Source: Symsagittifera roscoffensis (Eukaryota; Xenacoelomorpha; Acoela; Convolutidae). From it: DNA of 64,000 nt. Below, piece by piece: positions 51,779 to 62,176 of the stretch (positions within the stretch are counted from its first letter, which is position 1; each line of letters starts with the position of its first letter). The notes under the pieces were generated by a model that saw only the letters and a program-made list of their open reading frames with translations, had not been told where the DNA came from and did not search any database. Both the position numbers and the translations under genes were made by a program. The stretch lies in the NCBI RefSeq assembly GCF_963678635.1, contig NC_087065.1:78315396-78379395 (forward strand). Direction: 5' to 3'.

Positions 51779-54700
51779 ATGGTCAGTCCTCTTTTCCCAA
51801 CCTTAGTAGTAATTTTTATTGTAACGAATTGTAGGCGTAACGTTTGTTACAGTGTCAGTCCTCTTTTCCCAACCACAGTAGTTTATTTAAGTGTAACGTA
51901 TTGCAGGCGTAGTGTTTGTTACACTGTCAGTCCTCTTTTCCCAACCACAGTAGTAAATTTTAGAGTAACGTTTTGCAGGCATAGTCTTTGTTACACTGTC
52001 AGTCCTCTTTTCCCAAACAAAAGAGTACATTTTAGTGTAACGTATTGCAGGCGTAGTGTTTGTTACACGGTGAGTCCTCTTTTCCCAACCCCAGTTGTAC
52101 ATTTTAGTGTAAAGTATTGCAGGCGTAGTGTTTGTTACATGGTCAGTCCTCTTTTCCCAACCACAGTAGTAATTTTTATTGTAGCGAATTGCAGGCGTAA
52201 TGTTTGTTACAGTGTCAGTCCTCTTTTCCCAACCACAGTAATTTATTTTAGTGTAACGTATTGCAAGCGTAGTGTTTGTTACACTGTCAGTCCTCTTTTC
52301 CCAACCACAGTAGTACATTTTAGAGTAACGTTTTGCAGGCATAGTGTTTGTTACACTGTCAGTCCTCTATTCCCAACCACAGTAATATATTGTAGTTTAA
52401 AGTATTGCAGGCGTAGTGTTTGTTACATTGTCAGTCCTCTTTTTCCAACCACAGTAGTAGACTTTAGTGTAAAGTATTGCAAGCGAAGTGTTTGTTACAC
52501 GGTCAGTCCTCTTTTCCCAACCACAGTAGTACATTTTAGTGTAACGTATTGCAGTCGTAGTGTTTGTTACAATGTCAGTCCTCTTTTCCCAACCACAGTA
52601 GTACATTTTAGTGTAAAGTATTGGAGGCGTAAGGTTTGTTACACTGTCAGTTCTCTTTTTCCAACAACAGTAGTACATTTTAGTTTAATGTATTGCAGGT
52701 GTAGTGTTTGTTACACGGTCAGTCCTCTTTTCCCAACCACAGTAGAACCTTTTAGGGTAACGTATTGCAGGCGTAGTATTTGTTACACGGTCCGTTCTTT
52801 TTTCCCAACCACTGTAGCACATTTTAGGGTAACGTATTGCAGGCGTAATGTTTGTTACACTGTCAGTCATCTTTTCACAACCACAGTAGTTTATTTTAGT
52901 GTAACGTATTGCAGGCGTAGTGTTTGTCACACGGTCCGTTCTTTTTTCCCAACCACTGTAGCACATTTTAGGGTAACGTATTGCAGGCGTAGTATTTGTT
53001 ACACGGTGAGTCCTCTTTTCCCAACCCCAGTTGTACATTTTAGTGTAAAGTATTGCAGGCGTAGTGTTTGTTACATGGTCAGTCCTATTTTCCCAACCAC
53101 GGTAGTACATTTTAGTGTAACGTATTGCAGTCGTAGTGTTTGTTACAATGTCAGTCCTCTTTTCCCAAACACAGTAGTACATTTTAGTGTAAGGTATTGG
53201 AGGCGTAAGGTTTGTTACACTGTCAGTCCTTTTTTTCCAACAACAGTAGTACATTTTAGTTTAACGTATTGCAGGTGTAGTGTTTGTTACACAGTCAGTC
53301 CTCTTTCCCCAACCACAGTAGTACATTTTAGAGTAACGTTTTGCAGGCATAGTATTTGTTACACGGTGAGTCCTCTTTTCCCAACCCCAGTTGTACATTT
53401 TAGTGTAAAGTATTGCAAGCGTAGTGTTTGTTACACGGTGAGTCCTCTTTTCCCAACCCCAGTTGTACATTTTAGTGTAAAGTATTGCAGGCGTAGTGTT
53501 TGTTACATGGTCAGTCCTCTTTTCCCAACCACAGTAGTACATTTTAGTTTAACGTATTGTAGGTGTAGTGTTTGTTACACAGTCAGTCCTCTTTTCCCAA
53601 CCACAGTAGTACATTTTAGTGTAACGTATTGCAGTCGTAGTGTTTGTTACAATGTCAGTCCTCTTTTCCCAACCACAGTAGTACATTTTAGTGTAAGGTA
53701 TTGGAGGCGTAAGGTTTGTTACACTGTCAGTCCTCTTTTTCCAACAACAGTAGTACATTGTAGTTCAAAGTATTGCAGGCGTAGTGTTTGTTACATTGTC
53801 AGTCCTCTTTTCCAAACCACAGTAGTAGACTTTAGTGTAAAGTATTGCAGTCGTAGTGTTTGTTACAATGTCAGTCCTCTTTTCCCAACCACAGTAGTAC
53901 ATTTTAGTGTAAAGTATTGGAGGCGTAAGGTTTGTTACACTGACAGTCCTCTTTTTCCAACAACAGTAGTACATTTTAGTTTAACGTATTGCAGGTGTAG
54001 TGTTTGTTACACAGTCAGTCCTCTTTTCCCAACCACAGTAGTACATTTTAGAGTAACGTTTTGCAGACATAGTATTTGTTACACTGTCAGTCCTCTATTC
54101 CCAACCACAGTAATATATTGTAGTTTAAAGTATTGCAGGCGTAGTGTTTGTTACATTGTCAGTCCTCTTTTTCAAACCACAGTAGTAGACTTTAGTGTAA
54201 AGTATTGCAAGCGTAGTGTTTGTTACGCGGTCAGTCCTCTTTTCCCAACCACAGTAGTACATTTTAGTGTAACGTATTGCAGGCGTAGTATTTGTTACAC
54301 GGTCCGTCCTTTTTTCCCAACCACTGTAGAACCTTTTAGGGTAACGTATTGCAGGCGTAGTATTTGTTACACGGTCAGTCCTCTTTTCCCAACCCCAGTT
54401 GTACATTTTAGTGTAAAGTATTGCAGGCGTAGTGTTTGTTACACTGTCAGTCCTCTTTTCACAACCACAGTAGTTTATTTTAGTGTAACGTATTGCAGGC
54501 GTAGTATTTGTTACACGGTCCGTCCTTTTTTCCCAACCACTGTAGAACCTTTTAGGGTAACGCATTGCAGGCGTAGTATTTGTTACACGGTCAGTCCTCT
54601 TTTCCCAACCCCAGTTGTACATTTTAGTGTAAAGTATTGCAGGCGTAGTGTTTGTTACATGGTCAGTCCTCTTTTCCCAACCACAGTAGTAATTTTTATT

Positions 54701-55645
54701 GTAGCGAATTGCAGGCGTAATGTTTGTTACAGTGTCAGTCCTCTTTTCCCAACCAAAGTAATTTATTTTAGTGTAACGTATTGCAAGCGTAGTGTTTGTT
54801 ACACTGTCAGTCCTCTTTTCCCAACCACAGTAGTACATTTTAGAGTAACGTTTTGCAGGCATAGTGTTTGTTACACTGTCAGTCCTCTATTCCCAACCAC
54901 AGTAATATATTGTAGTTTAAAGTATTGCAGGCGTAGTGTTTGTTACATTGTCAGTCCTCTTTTTCCAACCACAGTAGTAGACTTTAGTGTAAAGTATTGC
55001 AAGCGAAGTGTTTGTTACACGGTCAGTCCTCTTTTCCCAACCACAGTAGTAAATTTTAGTGTAAGGTATTGCAGTCGTTGTGTTTGTTACAATGTCAGTC
55101 CTCTTTTCCTAACCACAGTAGTACATTTTAGTGTAAAGTATTGGAGGCGTAAGGTTTGTTACACTGTCAGTTCTCTTTTTCCAACAACAGTAGTACATTT
55201 TAGTTTAACGTATTGCAGGTGTAGTGTTTGTTACACGGTCAGTCCTCTTTTCCCAACCACAGTAGAACCTTTTAGGGTAACGTATTGCAGGCGTAGTATT
55301 TGTTACACGGTCCGTTCTTTTTTCCCAACCACTGTAGCACATTTTAGGGTAACGTATTGCAGGCGTAATGTTTGTTACACTGTCAGTCATCTTTTCACAA
55401 CCACAGTAGTTTATTTTAGTGTAACGTATTGCAGGCGTAGTGTTTGTTACACGGTCCGTTCTTTTTTCCCAACCCTTGTAGCACATTTTAGGGTAACGTA
55501 TTGCAGGCGTAGTATTTGTTATACGGTGAGTCCTCGTTTCCCAACCACAGTTGTACATTTTAGTGTAAAGTATTGCAGGCGTAGTGTTTGTTACATGGTC
55601 AGTCCTCTTTTCCCAACCACAGTAGTACATTTTAGTGTAACGTAA
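51779..55645 (+). other. 1288-codon open frame in satellite; probably not a gene
   Basis: The longest uninterrupted frame in the window. It reads as about 53 copies of a 24-residue unit resembling YCRRSVCYTVSPLFPTTVV, with two cysteines and a basic RR per unit. It stays open because every monomer here is exactly 72 bp and the consensus has no stop in this frame. The opposite strand is also open over long stretches, as 24-residue units beginning MYYCGWEKRTD. There is no signal peptide, no non-repeat domain and no non-repetitive start or end. Most visible substitutions change the residue (for example ACG/AAG, AGT/AAT). I list it so that it is not mistaken for a recognised protein; support for a real coding sequence is very weak. 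Confidence 0.12.
52090..53265 (+). repeat. Domain IV 2520-bp-spaced duplication, copy 1
   Basis: About 1.18 kb of ordered variant monomers whose partner begins 2520 bp later (exactly 35 monomers). Landmarks are TTTTTATTGTAGCGAATTGC near 52172, GCAAGCGAAGTG near 52490 and CACGGTCCGTTCTTTTTTCC near 52790. Confidence 0.83.
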
Positions 55646-55785
55646 TGCAGTCGTAGTGTTTGTTACAATATCAGTCCTCTTTTCCCAACCACAGTAGTAC
55701 ATTTTAGTGTAAGGTATTGGAGGCGTAAGGTTTGTTACACTGTCAGTTCTCTTTTTCCAACAACAGTAGTACATTTTAGTTTAAC
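54610..55785 (+). repeat. Domain IV 2520-bp-spaced duplication, copy 2
   Basis: Second copy of 52090-53265, in the same monomer register. Differences are scattered single bases, such as AACCAAAGTAATTTATT for AACCACAGTAATTTATT near 54753. Part of this copy is duplicated again 1152 bp downstream. Confidence 0.83.
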
Positions 55786-55881
55786 GTATTGCAGGCATAG
55801 TGTTTGTTACACTGTCAGCCCTCTATTCCCAACCACAGTAATATATTGTAGTTTAAAGTATTGCAGGCGTAGTGTTTGTTA

Positions 55882-56935
55882 CAGTGTCAGTCCTCTTTTC
55901 CCAACCAAAGTAATTTATTTTAGTGTAACGTATTGCAAGCGTAGTGTTTGTTACACTGTCAGTCCTCTTTTCCCAACCACAGTAGTACATTTTAGAGTAA
56001 CGTTTTGCAGGCATAGTGTTTGTTACACTGTCAGTCCTCTATTCCCAACCACAGTAATATATTGTAGTTTAAAGTATTGCAGGCGTAGTGTTTGTTACAT
56101 TGTCAGTCCTCTTTTTCCAACCACAGTAGTAGACTTTAGTGTAAAGTATTGCAAGCGAAGTGTTTGTTACACGGTCAGTCCTCTTTTCCCAACCACAGTA
56201 GTACATTTTAGTGTAACGTATTGCAGTCGTAGTGTTTGTTACAATGTAAGTCCTCTTTTCCCAACCACAGTAGTACATTTTAGTGTAAAGTATTGGAGGC
56301 GTAAGGTTTGTTACACTGTCAGTTCTCTTTTTCCAACAACAGTAGTACATTTTAGTTTAACGTATTGCAGGTGTAGTGTTTGTTACACGGTCAGTCCTCT
56401 TTTCCCAACCACAGTAGAACCTTTTAGGGTAACGTATTGCAGGCGTAGTATTTGTTACACGGTCCGTTCTTTTTTCCCAACCACTGTAGCACATTTTAGG
56501 GTAACGTATTGCAGGCGTAATGTTTGTTACACTGTCAGTCATCTTTTCACAACCACAGTAGTTTATTTTAGTGTAACGTATTGCAGGCGTAGTGTTTGTT
56601 ACACGGTCCGTTCTTTTTTCCCAACCCTTGTAGCACATTTTAGGGTAACGTATTGCAGGCGTAGTATTTGTTACACGGTGAGTCCTGTTTCCTAACCCCA
56701 GTTGTACATTTTAGTGTAAAGTATTGCAGGCGTAGTGTTTGTTACATGGTCAGTCCTCTTTTCCCAACCACAGTAGTACATTTTAGTGTAACGTATTGCA
56801 GTCGTAGTGTTTGTTACAATGTCAGTCCTCTTTTCCCAACCACAGTAGTACATTTTAGTGTAAGGTATTGGAGGCGTAAGGTTTGTTACACTGTCAGTTC
56901 TCTTCTTCCAACAACAGTAGTACATTTTAGTTTAA
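55882..56935 (+). repeat. Domain IV 1152-bp-spaced third copy
   Basis: About 1.05 kb repeating 54730-55783 at an offset of 1152 bp (16 monomers exactly). It shares the derived AACCAAAGTAATTTATT change near 55905 and the CCCTTGTAGCACATTTTAGG monomer, showing that it came from copy 2 rather than copy 1 of the 2520-bp pair. Confidence 0.82.
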
Positions 56936-57389
56936 CGTATTGCAGGTGTAGTGTTTGTTTTACGGTCAGTCCTCTTTTCCCATCCACAGTAGTACATTTC
57001 AAGGTAACGCATTGCAGGCTTAATGTTTGTTACACCGTCATTCCATTAATGTTTGTTACACCGTCATTCCGTCATTCCACATTAGTACATTTTAGTGTAA
57101 CGTATTGCAGGCGTAGTGCTTGTTTTACGGTCAGTCCTCTTTTCCCATCCACAGTAGTACATTTCAAGGTAACACATTGCAAGCTTAATGTTTGTTACAC
57201 CGTCATTCCTCTTTTCCCAACCACAGTAGTACATTTTAAAGTAACGTTTTGCAGGCGTAGAGTTTGTTACACTGTCAGTCTTCTTTTTCCAACGGCAGTA
57301 GTAGATTTTAGAGTAACGTATTGCAGGCGTGGTGTTCGTTACAATGTCAGTCCTCTTTTCCCAAACTAAGAAGTACATTTTAGTGTAAC
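56936..57389 (+). repeat. Degenerate right edge of the satellite array
   Basis: The last six monomers before module A3 are the most diverged in domain IV. They include a 26-bp tandem duplication (TAATGTTTGTTACACCGTCA at 57021 and 57047), an adjacent doubled GTCATTCC (57063-57078) and a partial monomer. The final three monomers resemble the three before module A1 (GCAGTAGTAGATTTTAGAG, then a GTTCGTTAC or ATTCGTTAC form), so the satellite-to-A junction is a shared, duplicated boundary. Confidence 0.8.
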
Positions 57390-58617
57390 CTGTTTCGAAA
57401 TAATGATTTTTTAGGGAATAATTTTGTTCCGACCTTTGAAAATTGGAGAAATTTCGTTTTGGGGTGTATTTCAGTTTTTTTCATTTTTTTCAGGTACAAC
57501 CCAGTCTGATTTTCTGTGGTACTTGATTTTGTGTGAAAAAAAACTGAAATACACCCGACTACGAAGTTTCTCAAATATCATGAAAACCCATGCAGTTATA
57601 ATTTGTTTCTCATTACAAAATTTTCATTTTTCCCCCTATTGTCGAGAAAAATTTTTTGTTTCTCCTCTTAATTATATGATTTTTGGTTGAAACTGGGATT
57701 TTCCTTCTGAATTAGAGCAAAAAAAGCTAGCAAGCAGTTTCATTTTACTTGGTTTATTGCCCAAAAACCTACAATGGCTTAAATTAAAACGTAAAAACAT
57801 AAGTTTACCCAAGTAGCATTAGTTTTTCTGAGTATTTTTCCCGCATTTTTCGAATCAAAAACATAAATCATTCAGAAAACTGCTTAGAAAAATGGAAAAA
57901 AAACTCAATTTTTATTATTTGGGTTTTTTACTCATCATTTTCCTAGAGAAAGTAATTTTCTATTTTTTTTACTATGATGCTCAAAAATAGAATGACTGAT
58001 TTCTAGTTTCTGGTTCAATTTTTTTATCACACCACGCCAAAAATAACGACACTAAATTGAAAAAACTGCTTTGTTGTATTTTTAAGACTATGATTGGAAC
58101 ATTCTGTGCTACTTGCACAGAAACTGCCTATCCTTGTTTTTTTATGATGGCAGCTTTTTCTGTCGCCAGCATAGTCTTTTTGATTGTTTTAGAGAAATTA
58201 CACAAAATTTCGATAACAAAGAACACTGATTTTTAAAGTTGATGATCAGATATTAAAACAACTTTTGTACGCTTTGAAATGTTGTTGCCCTAAGAAAGTG
58301 TTTTTGTCAAAACAGTTTTCGTGCACTTTACGTAGATTGCCGAGGCTACAGTTAACGTACCGTTTAATTTGGTCAACATGGTGATTAATAAGTATGAAAT
58401 GCCAGTAAAAATTACTTCATTGTATTTTTTGAATAGTGAAATGCGACCATAATCATGATAAATCTTTATTCTATCATCAAAAACTATTTACAAAAGTCTC
58501 TAAACTTGACCCAATTAAAAACCTTGTCTTCCCGGAGGTGGTTTTTTGGTTTTATTTTGATCCCTAATAGACGAAATATCTTACCCTGATAGCTAGAAGG
58601 TCGGGATTGGATTAGAG
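57390..58617 (+). repeat. Interspersed module A3 (full length, joined to B1)
   Basis: A 1228-bp copy of module A with the same left boundary as A1 and A2. It ends at the same GGATTAGAG, but is followed by module B (TACAGATAGAAATTTTAG) instead of satellite. It is intermediate in sequence: it keeps GATTGCCGAGGCTAC as in A1 and A2, but has AATAAGTATGAAATGCCAG as in the truncated A' copies. No coding region is supported. Confidence 0.88.
57448..57570. repeat. 33-bp inverted repeat in module A3
   Basis: Arms 57448-57480 and 57538-57570, homologous to those in A1 and A2. Two or more extra mismatches are present (TTTTGGGGTG in the left arm, CCCGACTACG in the right) and are not compensatory, so there is no sign that pairing is being preserved here. 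Confidence 0.82.
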
Positions 58618-59315
58618 TACAGATAGAAATTTTAGATGCCTGAAACGAATTAGCTACCCATAAAGAGGGTCTCCCTCTACCCTTAGGAGGTCGGAATGTT
58701 AAGGAGATATTTAAAGTAAAGACCTTGGTAGGATCATTGGGTAAACATAGGATGGTTTAGAGTTTAGTTGAACTCGAGAGCTGAAGTCACTGAGATCAGG
58801 AATTAGTTGATTAGACTCGTATGAGATTTGTTTGCTTGGTCAAATTATGACAGCTACCGCATACCGGGTAACTAACAAGCGTGAAAAGATTTAAAAATGA
58901 AACCGAAATTCGCACGTGGCAGAAGTGACAGGGGGAGGGATATAGCCTTAAAACATGTGCGGACGTGTAATTTAAGCGGATGTCAGGACCGATAGGGAAT
59001 GGTGTGACTTAACTAAAATTAATTGTAAAGAAAGATAAGGAATTGGAGGGTAGCGGAGAGCCTTTAATATTCACAACAGTTGTTGGCTACTATTAAGAGT
59101 AGTTGGTTCTCAGTCAGAGAAGAGAAGAATTATTGCTAGCGAATCGAGTAGTTGGTCCTCGAAGTAAGAGAACAACTGTAGCAGACGGTCAGTTCTGATG
59201 TAATGATCAGTTTCACATGCGGGTGGCAGTTTTGCATGTGCTTAGTCCAACCGCTGACATAGACATAATTCTTGTTACAGTCGGACAGAGGGCAGTCCAT
59301 TTTGTCCTTTTTGGA

Positions 59316-59321
59316 CCCCCC
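59316..59321 (+). repeat. C-run in B1 (6 C)
   Basis: Homopolymer run after TTTTTGGA in module B1. The same site holds 11 C in B2 and 12 C in B3. Confidence 0.9.
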
Positions 59322-59345
59322 ATTGCTGGCTGCTGGGGGATATCT

Positions 59346-59453
59346 ACAGTTCTTTCAATTCCTTTATTAGTTACAGTTCTTTCAAATACTTTATCAGTTA
59401 CCGTTCTTTCAATTCCTTTATCAGTTACAGTTCTTTCAATTCCTTTATTAGTT
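59346..59453 (+). repeat. 27-bp minisatellite in B1
   Basis: Four copies of a 27-bp unit, ACAGTTCTTTCAATTCCTTT plus ATTAGTT or ATCAGTT. The second copy has ATACTTT in place of TTCCTTT. It is the source of the short hydrophobic frame (repeats of VTVLSIPLL) across this spot. Confidence 0.93.
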
Positions 59454-59511
59454 TCAATTTCACTAGCGGAGGTCTGGACCGAGGGTTCTGAATGATTATC
59501 TCTGAATGATT

Positions 59512-60395
59512 ATTTTAATTGATTAACTGCTCAAAAGCCTACAATAGTTAAAAATAAAAAACGTAAAAACGTAACTTTACTCAAGTAGCATTAGTTTTTT
59601 TGAGTGTTTTTCCCCGTTTTTTTTGAAATCAAAAACTTTAACCATTCAAAAAACTGCTTAGAAAAATTGAAAAAAAAACTTAATTTTTATATTTGGGTCG
59701 TTTTACTAATCATTTTCCTAGAGAAATTAATTTTCTAATTATTTTTTTTACTGTGACGCTCAAAAATGACTAATCTTTAGTTTTTGTTCAGTTCTTTTAT
59801 ATCACACCACGTCAAAAGTAACGACACTAATTTGAAAAAAAAACTTGTTTGTTGTTTTTTTGAAGACTATGGTTGGAACATTATGTGCTACTTGCACAGA
59901 AACCATCTATCCTTGTTTTCTTATGATGGCAGCTTTTTTCTGTCTCCAGCATTGTCTTTTTGATTGTTTCAGAGAGATTACACAAAATTTCGATAACAAA
60001 GAACATTGATTTTTAAAGATGATGATCAGATATTAAAACAAATTTTGTGAGCTTTGAAATGTTGTTGCCCGAAGAAAGTATTTTGTCAAAATAGTTTTCG
60101 TGCAATTTTCGTAGATGGCGGAGGCTACAATTAACGTACCGTTTAATTTGGTCAACATGGTGATTAATAAGTATGAAATGCCAGAAAAAATTACTTCATT
60201 GTATTTTTTGAATAGAGAAATGCGACCATAATCATGAAAAATCTTTATTCTATCATAAAAAACTCTTTACAAAAGTCTCTAAACTTGACCCAATTAAAAA
60301 CCTTGGCTTCCCGGAGGTGGTTTTTTGGTTTTATTTGACCCCTAAAAGACGAAATATCTTACCCTGATAGCTAGAAGGTCGGGATTGGATTTAAG
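59512..60395 (+). repeat. Module A'1 (5'-truncated A)
   Basis: An 884-bp copy of module A lacking the first 355 bp and therefore the long inverted repeat. It joins B1 at ATTTTAATTGATTAACTGC. It shares GATGGCGGAGGCTAC and GTCTCCAGCATTGTC with A'2 and A'3, which sets the A' group apart from A1-A3. It ends GGATTTAAG and is followed directly by B2. Confidence 0.87.
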
Positions 60396-61093
60396 TACAG
60401 ATAGAAATTTTAGATGCCTGAAACGAATTAGTTACCCATGAAGAGGGTCTCCCTCTACCCTTAGGAGGTCGGAACGTTAACGAGATATTTAAAGTAAAGA
60501 CCTCGGCAGGATCATTGGGTAAACATAGGATGGTTTAGAGTTTAGTTGAACTCGAGAGCTGAAGTCACTGAGATCAGGAATTAGTTGATTAGACTCGTAT
60601 GACATTTGTTTGCTTGGTCAAATTATGACAGCTACCGCATACCGGGTAACTAACAAGCGTGAAAAGATTTAAAAATGAAACCGAAATTTGCACGTGGCAG
60701 AAGTGACAGGGGGAGGGATATAGCCTTAAAACATGTGCGGACGTGTAATTTAAGCGGATGTCAGGACCGATAGGGAATGGCGTGACTTAACTAAATCTAA
60801 GTGTAAATAAAGATAAGTAGTTGGAGGGTTCCGGAGAGCCTTTAACAGTCAGAACAGTTGTTGGCTACTATTAAGAGTAGTTGGTTCTCAGTCAGAGAAG
60901 AGAAGAATTATTGCTAGCGAATCGAGTAGTTGGTCCTCGAAGTAAGAGAACAACTGTAGCAGACGGTCAGTTCTGATGCAATGATCAGTTTCACATGCGG
61001 GTGTCAGTTTTGCATGTGCTTAGTCCAACCGCTGACACAGACATAATTCTTGTTACAGTCGGACAGAGGGCAGTCCATTTTGTCCTTTTTGGA

Positions 61094-61104
61094 CCCCCCC
61101 CCCC
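61094..61104 (+). repeat. C-run in B2 (11 C)
   Basis: Eleven consecutive C at the site where B1 has six. Together with one extra G in GCTGGGCTG, it adds six bases relative to B1. Confidence 0.9.
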
Positions 61105-61129
61105 ATTGCTGGGCTGCTGGGGGATATCT

Positions 61130-61237
61130 ACAGTTCTTTCAATTCCTTTATTAGTTACAGTTCTTTCAATTACTTTATCAGTTACCGTTCTTTCAATTCC
61201 TTTATCAGTTACAGTTCTTTCAATTCCTTTATTAGTT
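61130..61237 (+). repeat. 27-bp minisatellite in B2
   Basis: Four 27-bp units matching those in B1, the second with ATTACTTT in place of ATTCCTTT. The copy number of four is unchanged in all three B modules. Confidence 0.93.
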
Positions 61238-61295
61238 TCAATTTCACTAGCGGAGGTCTGGACCGAGGGTTCTGAATGATTATCTCTGAATGATT

Positions 61296-62176
61296 ATTTT
61301 AATTAATTAACTGCTCAAAAGCCTACAATAGTTAAAATTAAAACGTGAAAACTTAACTTTACTCGTAGCATTAGTTTTTCTGAGTGTTTTTCCCCGTTTT
61401 TTTTAGAATCAAAAACTTTAACCATTCAAAAAACTGCTCAGAAAAATTAAAAAAAAAACTTAATTTTTTATATTTGGGTCGTTTTACTAATAATTTTCCT
61501 AGAGAAAGTTATTTTCTAATTATTTTTTCTACTATGACGCTCAAAAATGACTAATCTTTAGTTTTTGTTCAGTTCTTTTATATCACACCACGTCAAAAGT
61601 AACGACACTAATTTGAAAAAAAAACTTGTTTGTTGTTTTTTTGAAGACTATGGTTGGAACATTAGGTGCTACTTGCACAGAAACCATCTATCCTTGTTTT
61701 CTTATGATGGCAGCTTTTTTCTGTCTCCAGCATTGTCTTTTTGATTGTTTCAGAGAGATTACACAAAATTTCGATAACAAAGAACATTGATTTTTAAAGA
61801 TGATGATCAGATATTAAAACAACTTTTGTGAGCTTTGAAATGTTGTTGCCCTAAGAAAGTATTTTGTCAAAATAGTTTTCGTGCAATTTTCGTAGATGGC
61901 GGAGGCTACAATTAACGTACCGTTTAATTTGGTCAACATGGTGATTAATAAGTATGAAATGCCAGAAAAAATTACTTCATTGTATTTTTTGAATAGAGAA
62001 ATGCGACCATAATCATGAAAAATCTTTATTCTATCATAAAAAACTCTTTACAAAAGTCTCTAAACTTGACCCAATTAAAAACCTTGGCTTCCCGGAGGTG
62101 GTTTTTTGGTTTGATTTGACCCCTAATAGACAAAATATCTTACCCTGTTAGCTAGAAGGTCGGGATTGGAATAGAA
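61296..62176 (+). repeat. Module A'2 (5'-truncated A)
   Basis: An 881-bp copy nearly identical to A'1, joined to B2 at ATTTTAATTAATTAACTGC. Small differences are GTGAAAACTTAAC for GTAAAAACGTAAC and one changed base in the small hairpin region (ATTAGGTGCTACTTGCACAG). It is followed by B3 at GGAATAGAAA. Confidence 0.87.

Larger units (their letters stand above)
24878..57389 (+). repeat. Central 72-bp satellite array
   Basis: About 450 monomers of the same family and orientation as the left array. Two domains are visible. Domain III, to about 51400, contains many 71-bp monomers (CCAGTCCTCTATTCCAACC) and variants such as CTTTTCCCGACCACGG, AACCACAGTCGTACATTT and GCAGGAGTAGTG. Domain IV, about 51400-57389, is nearly free of length variants and uses GTCCGTTCTTTTTTCCC, CCCCAGTTGTACATTTTAG and TTGCAGTCGTAGTG monomers. 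Near 24985 a monomer is broken by a deletion (CTCTTTTGTTAAAGTTTTGC). The array ends at module A3 immediately after AGTGTAAC, as at A1 and A2. Confidence 0.97.
58618..59511 (+). repeat. Module B1
   Basis: An 894-bp segment starting TACAGATAGAAATTTTAGATG, with a more balanced base composition than module A. It contains an imperfect direct repeat of GAGTAGTTGGTTCTC (59097 and 59145) bracketed by the inverted pair ACAGTTGTT (59076-59084) and AACAACTGT (59171-59179). Then come a short C-run and four 27-bp repeats, and it ends with CTGAATGATTAT twice. A 92-codon frame at 59217-59495 spans the 27-bp repeats but is not preserved in B3, so I do not call a gene. Origin unknown; an LTR or spacer-like unit is conceivable, but no hallmark is present. 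Confidence 0.85.
60396..61295 (+). repeat. Module B2
   Basis: A 900-bp copy of B with the same start as B1. It differs from B1 by changes such as CATGAAGAGGG for CATAAAGAGGG and GTTCCGGAGAGCC for GTAGCGGAGAGCC, most of which it shares with B3. The C-run has grown to 11. Confidence 0.86.

Noticed and set aside
58590-58617. Pol III internal promoter (B-box-like GGTCGGGATTGG at the end of module A)
   Set aside because: It is only a partial match to the B-box consensus, with no well-placed A box and no tRNA-like fold.
59217-59495. 92-codon frame with VTVLSIPLL repeats in module B, also at 60995-61279
   Set aside because: It spans a C-run and a 27-bp minisatellite, the repeat length (27) keeps any frame open, and B3 does not preserve the start or frame.
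58618-59511. Long terminal repeat or ribosomal spacer promoter unit
   Set aside because: Module B has no convincing TG...CA ends, primer-binding site or polypurine tract, and no rRNA gene sequence is present in the window.
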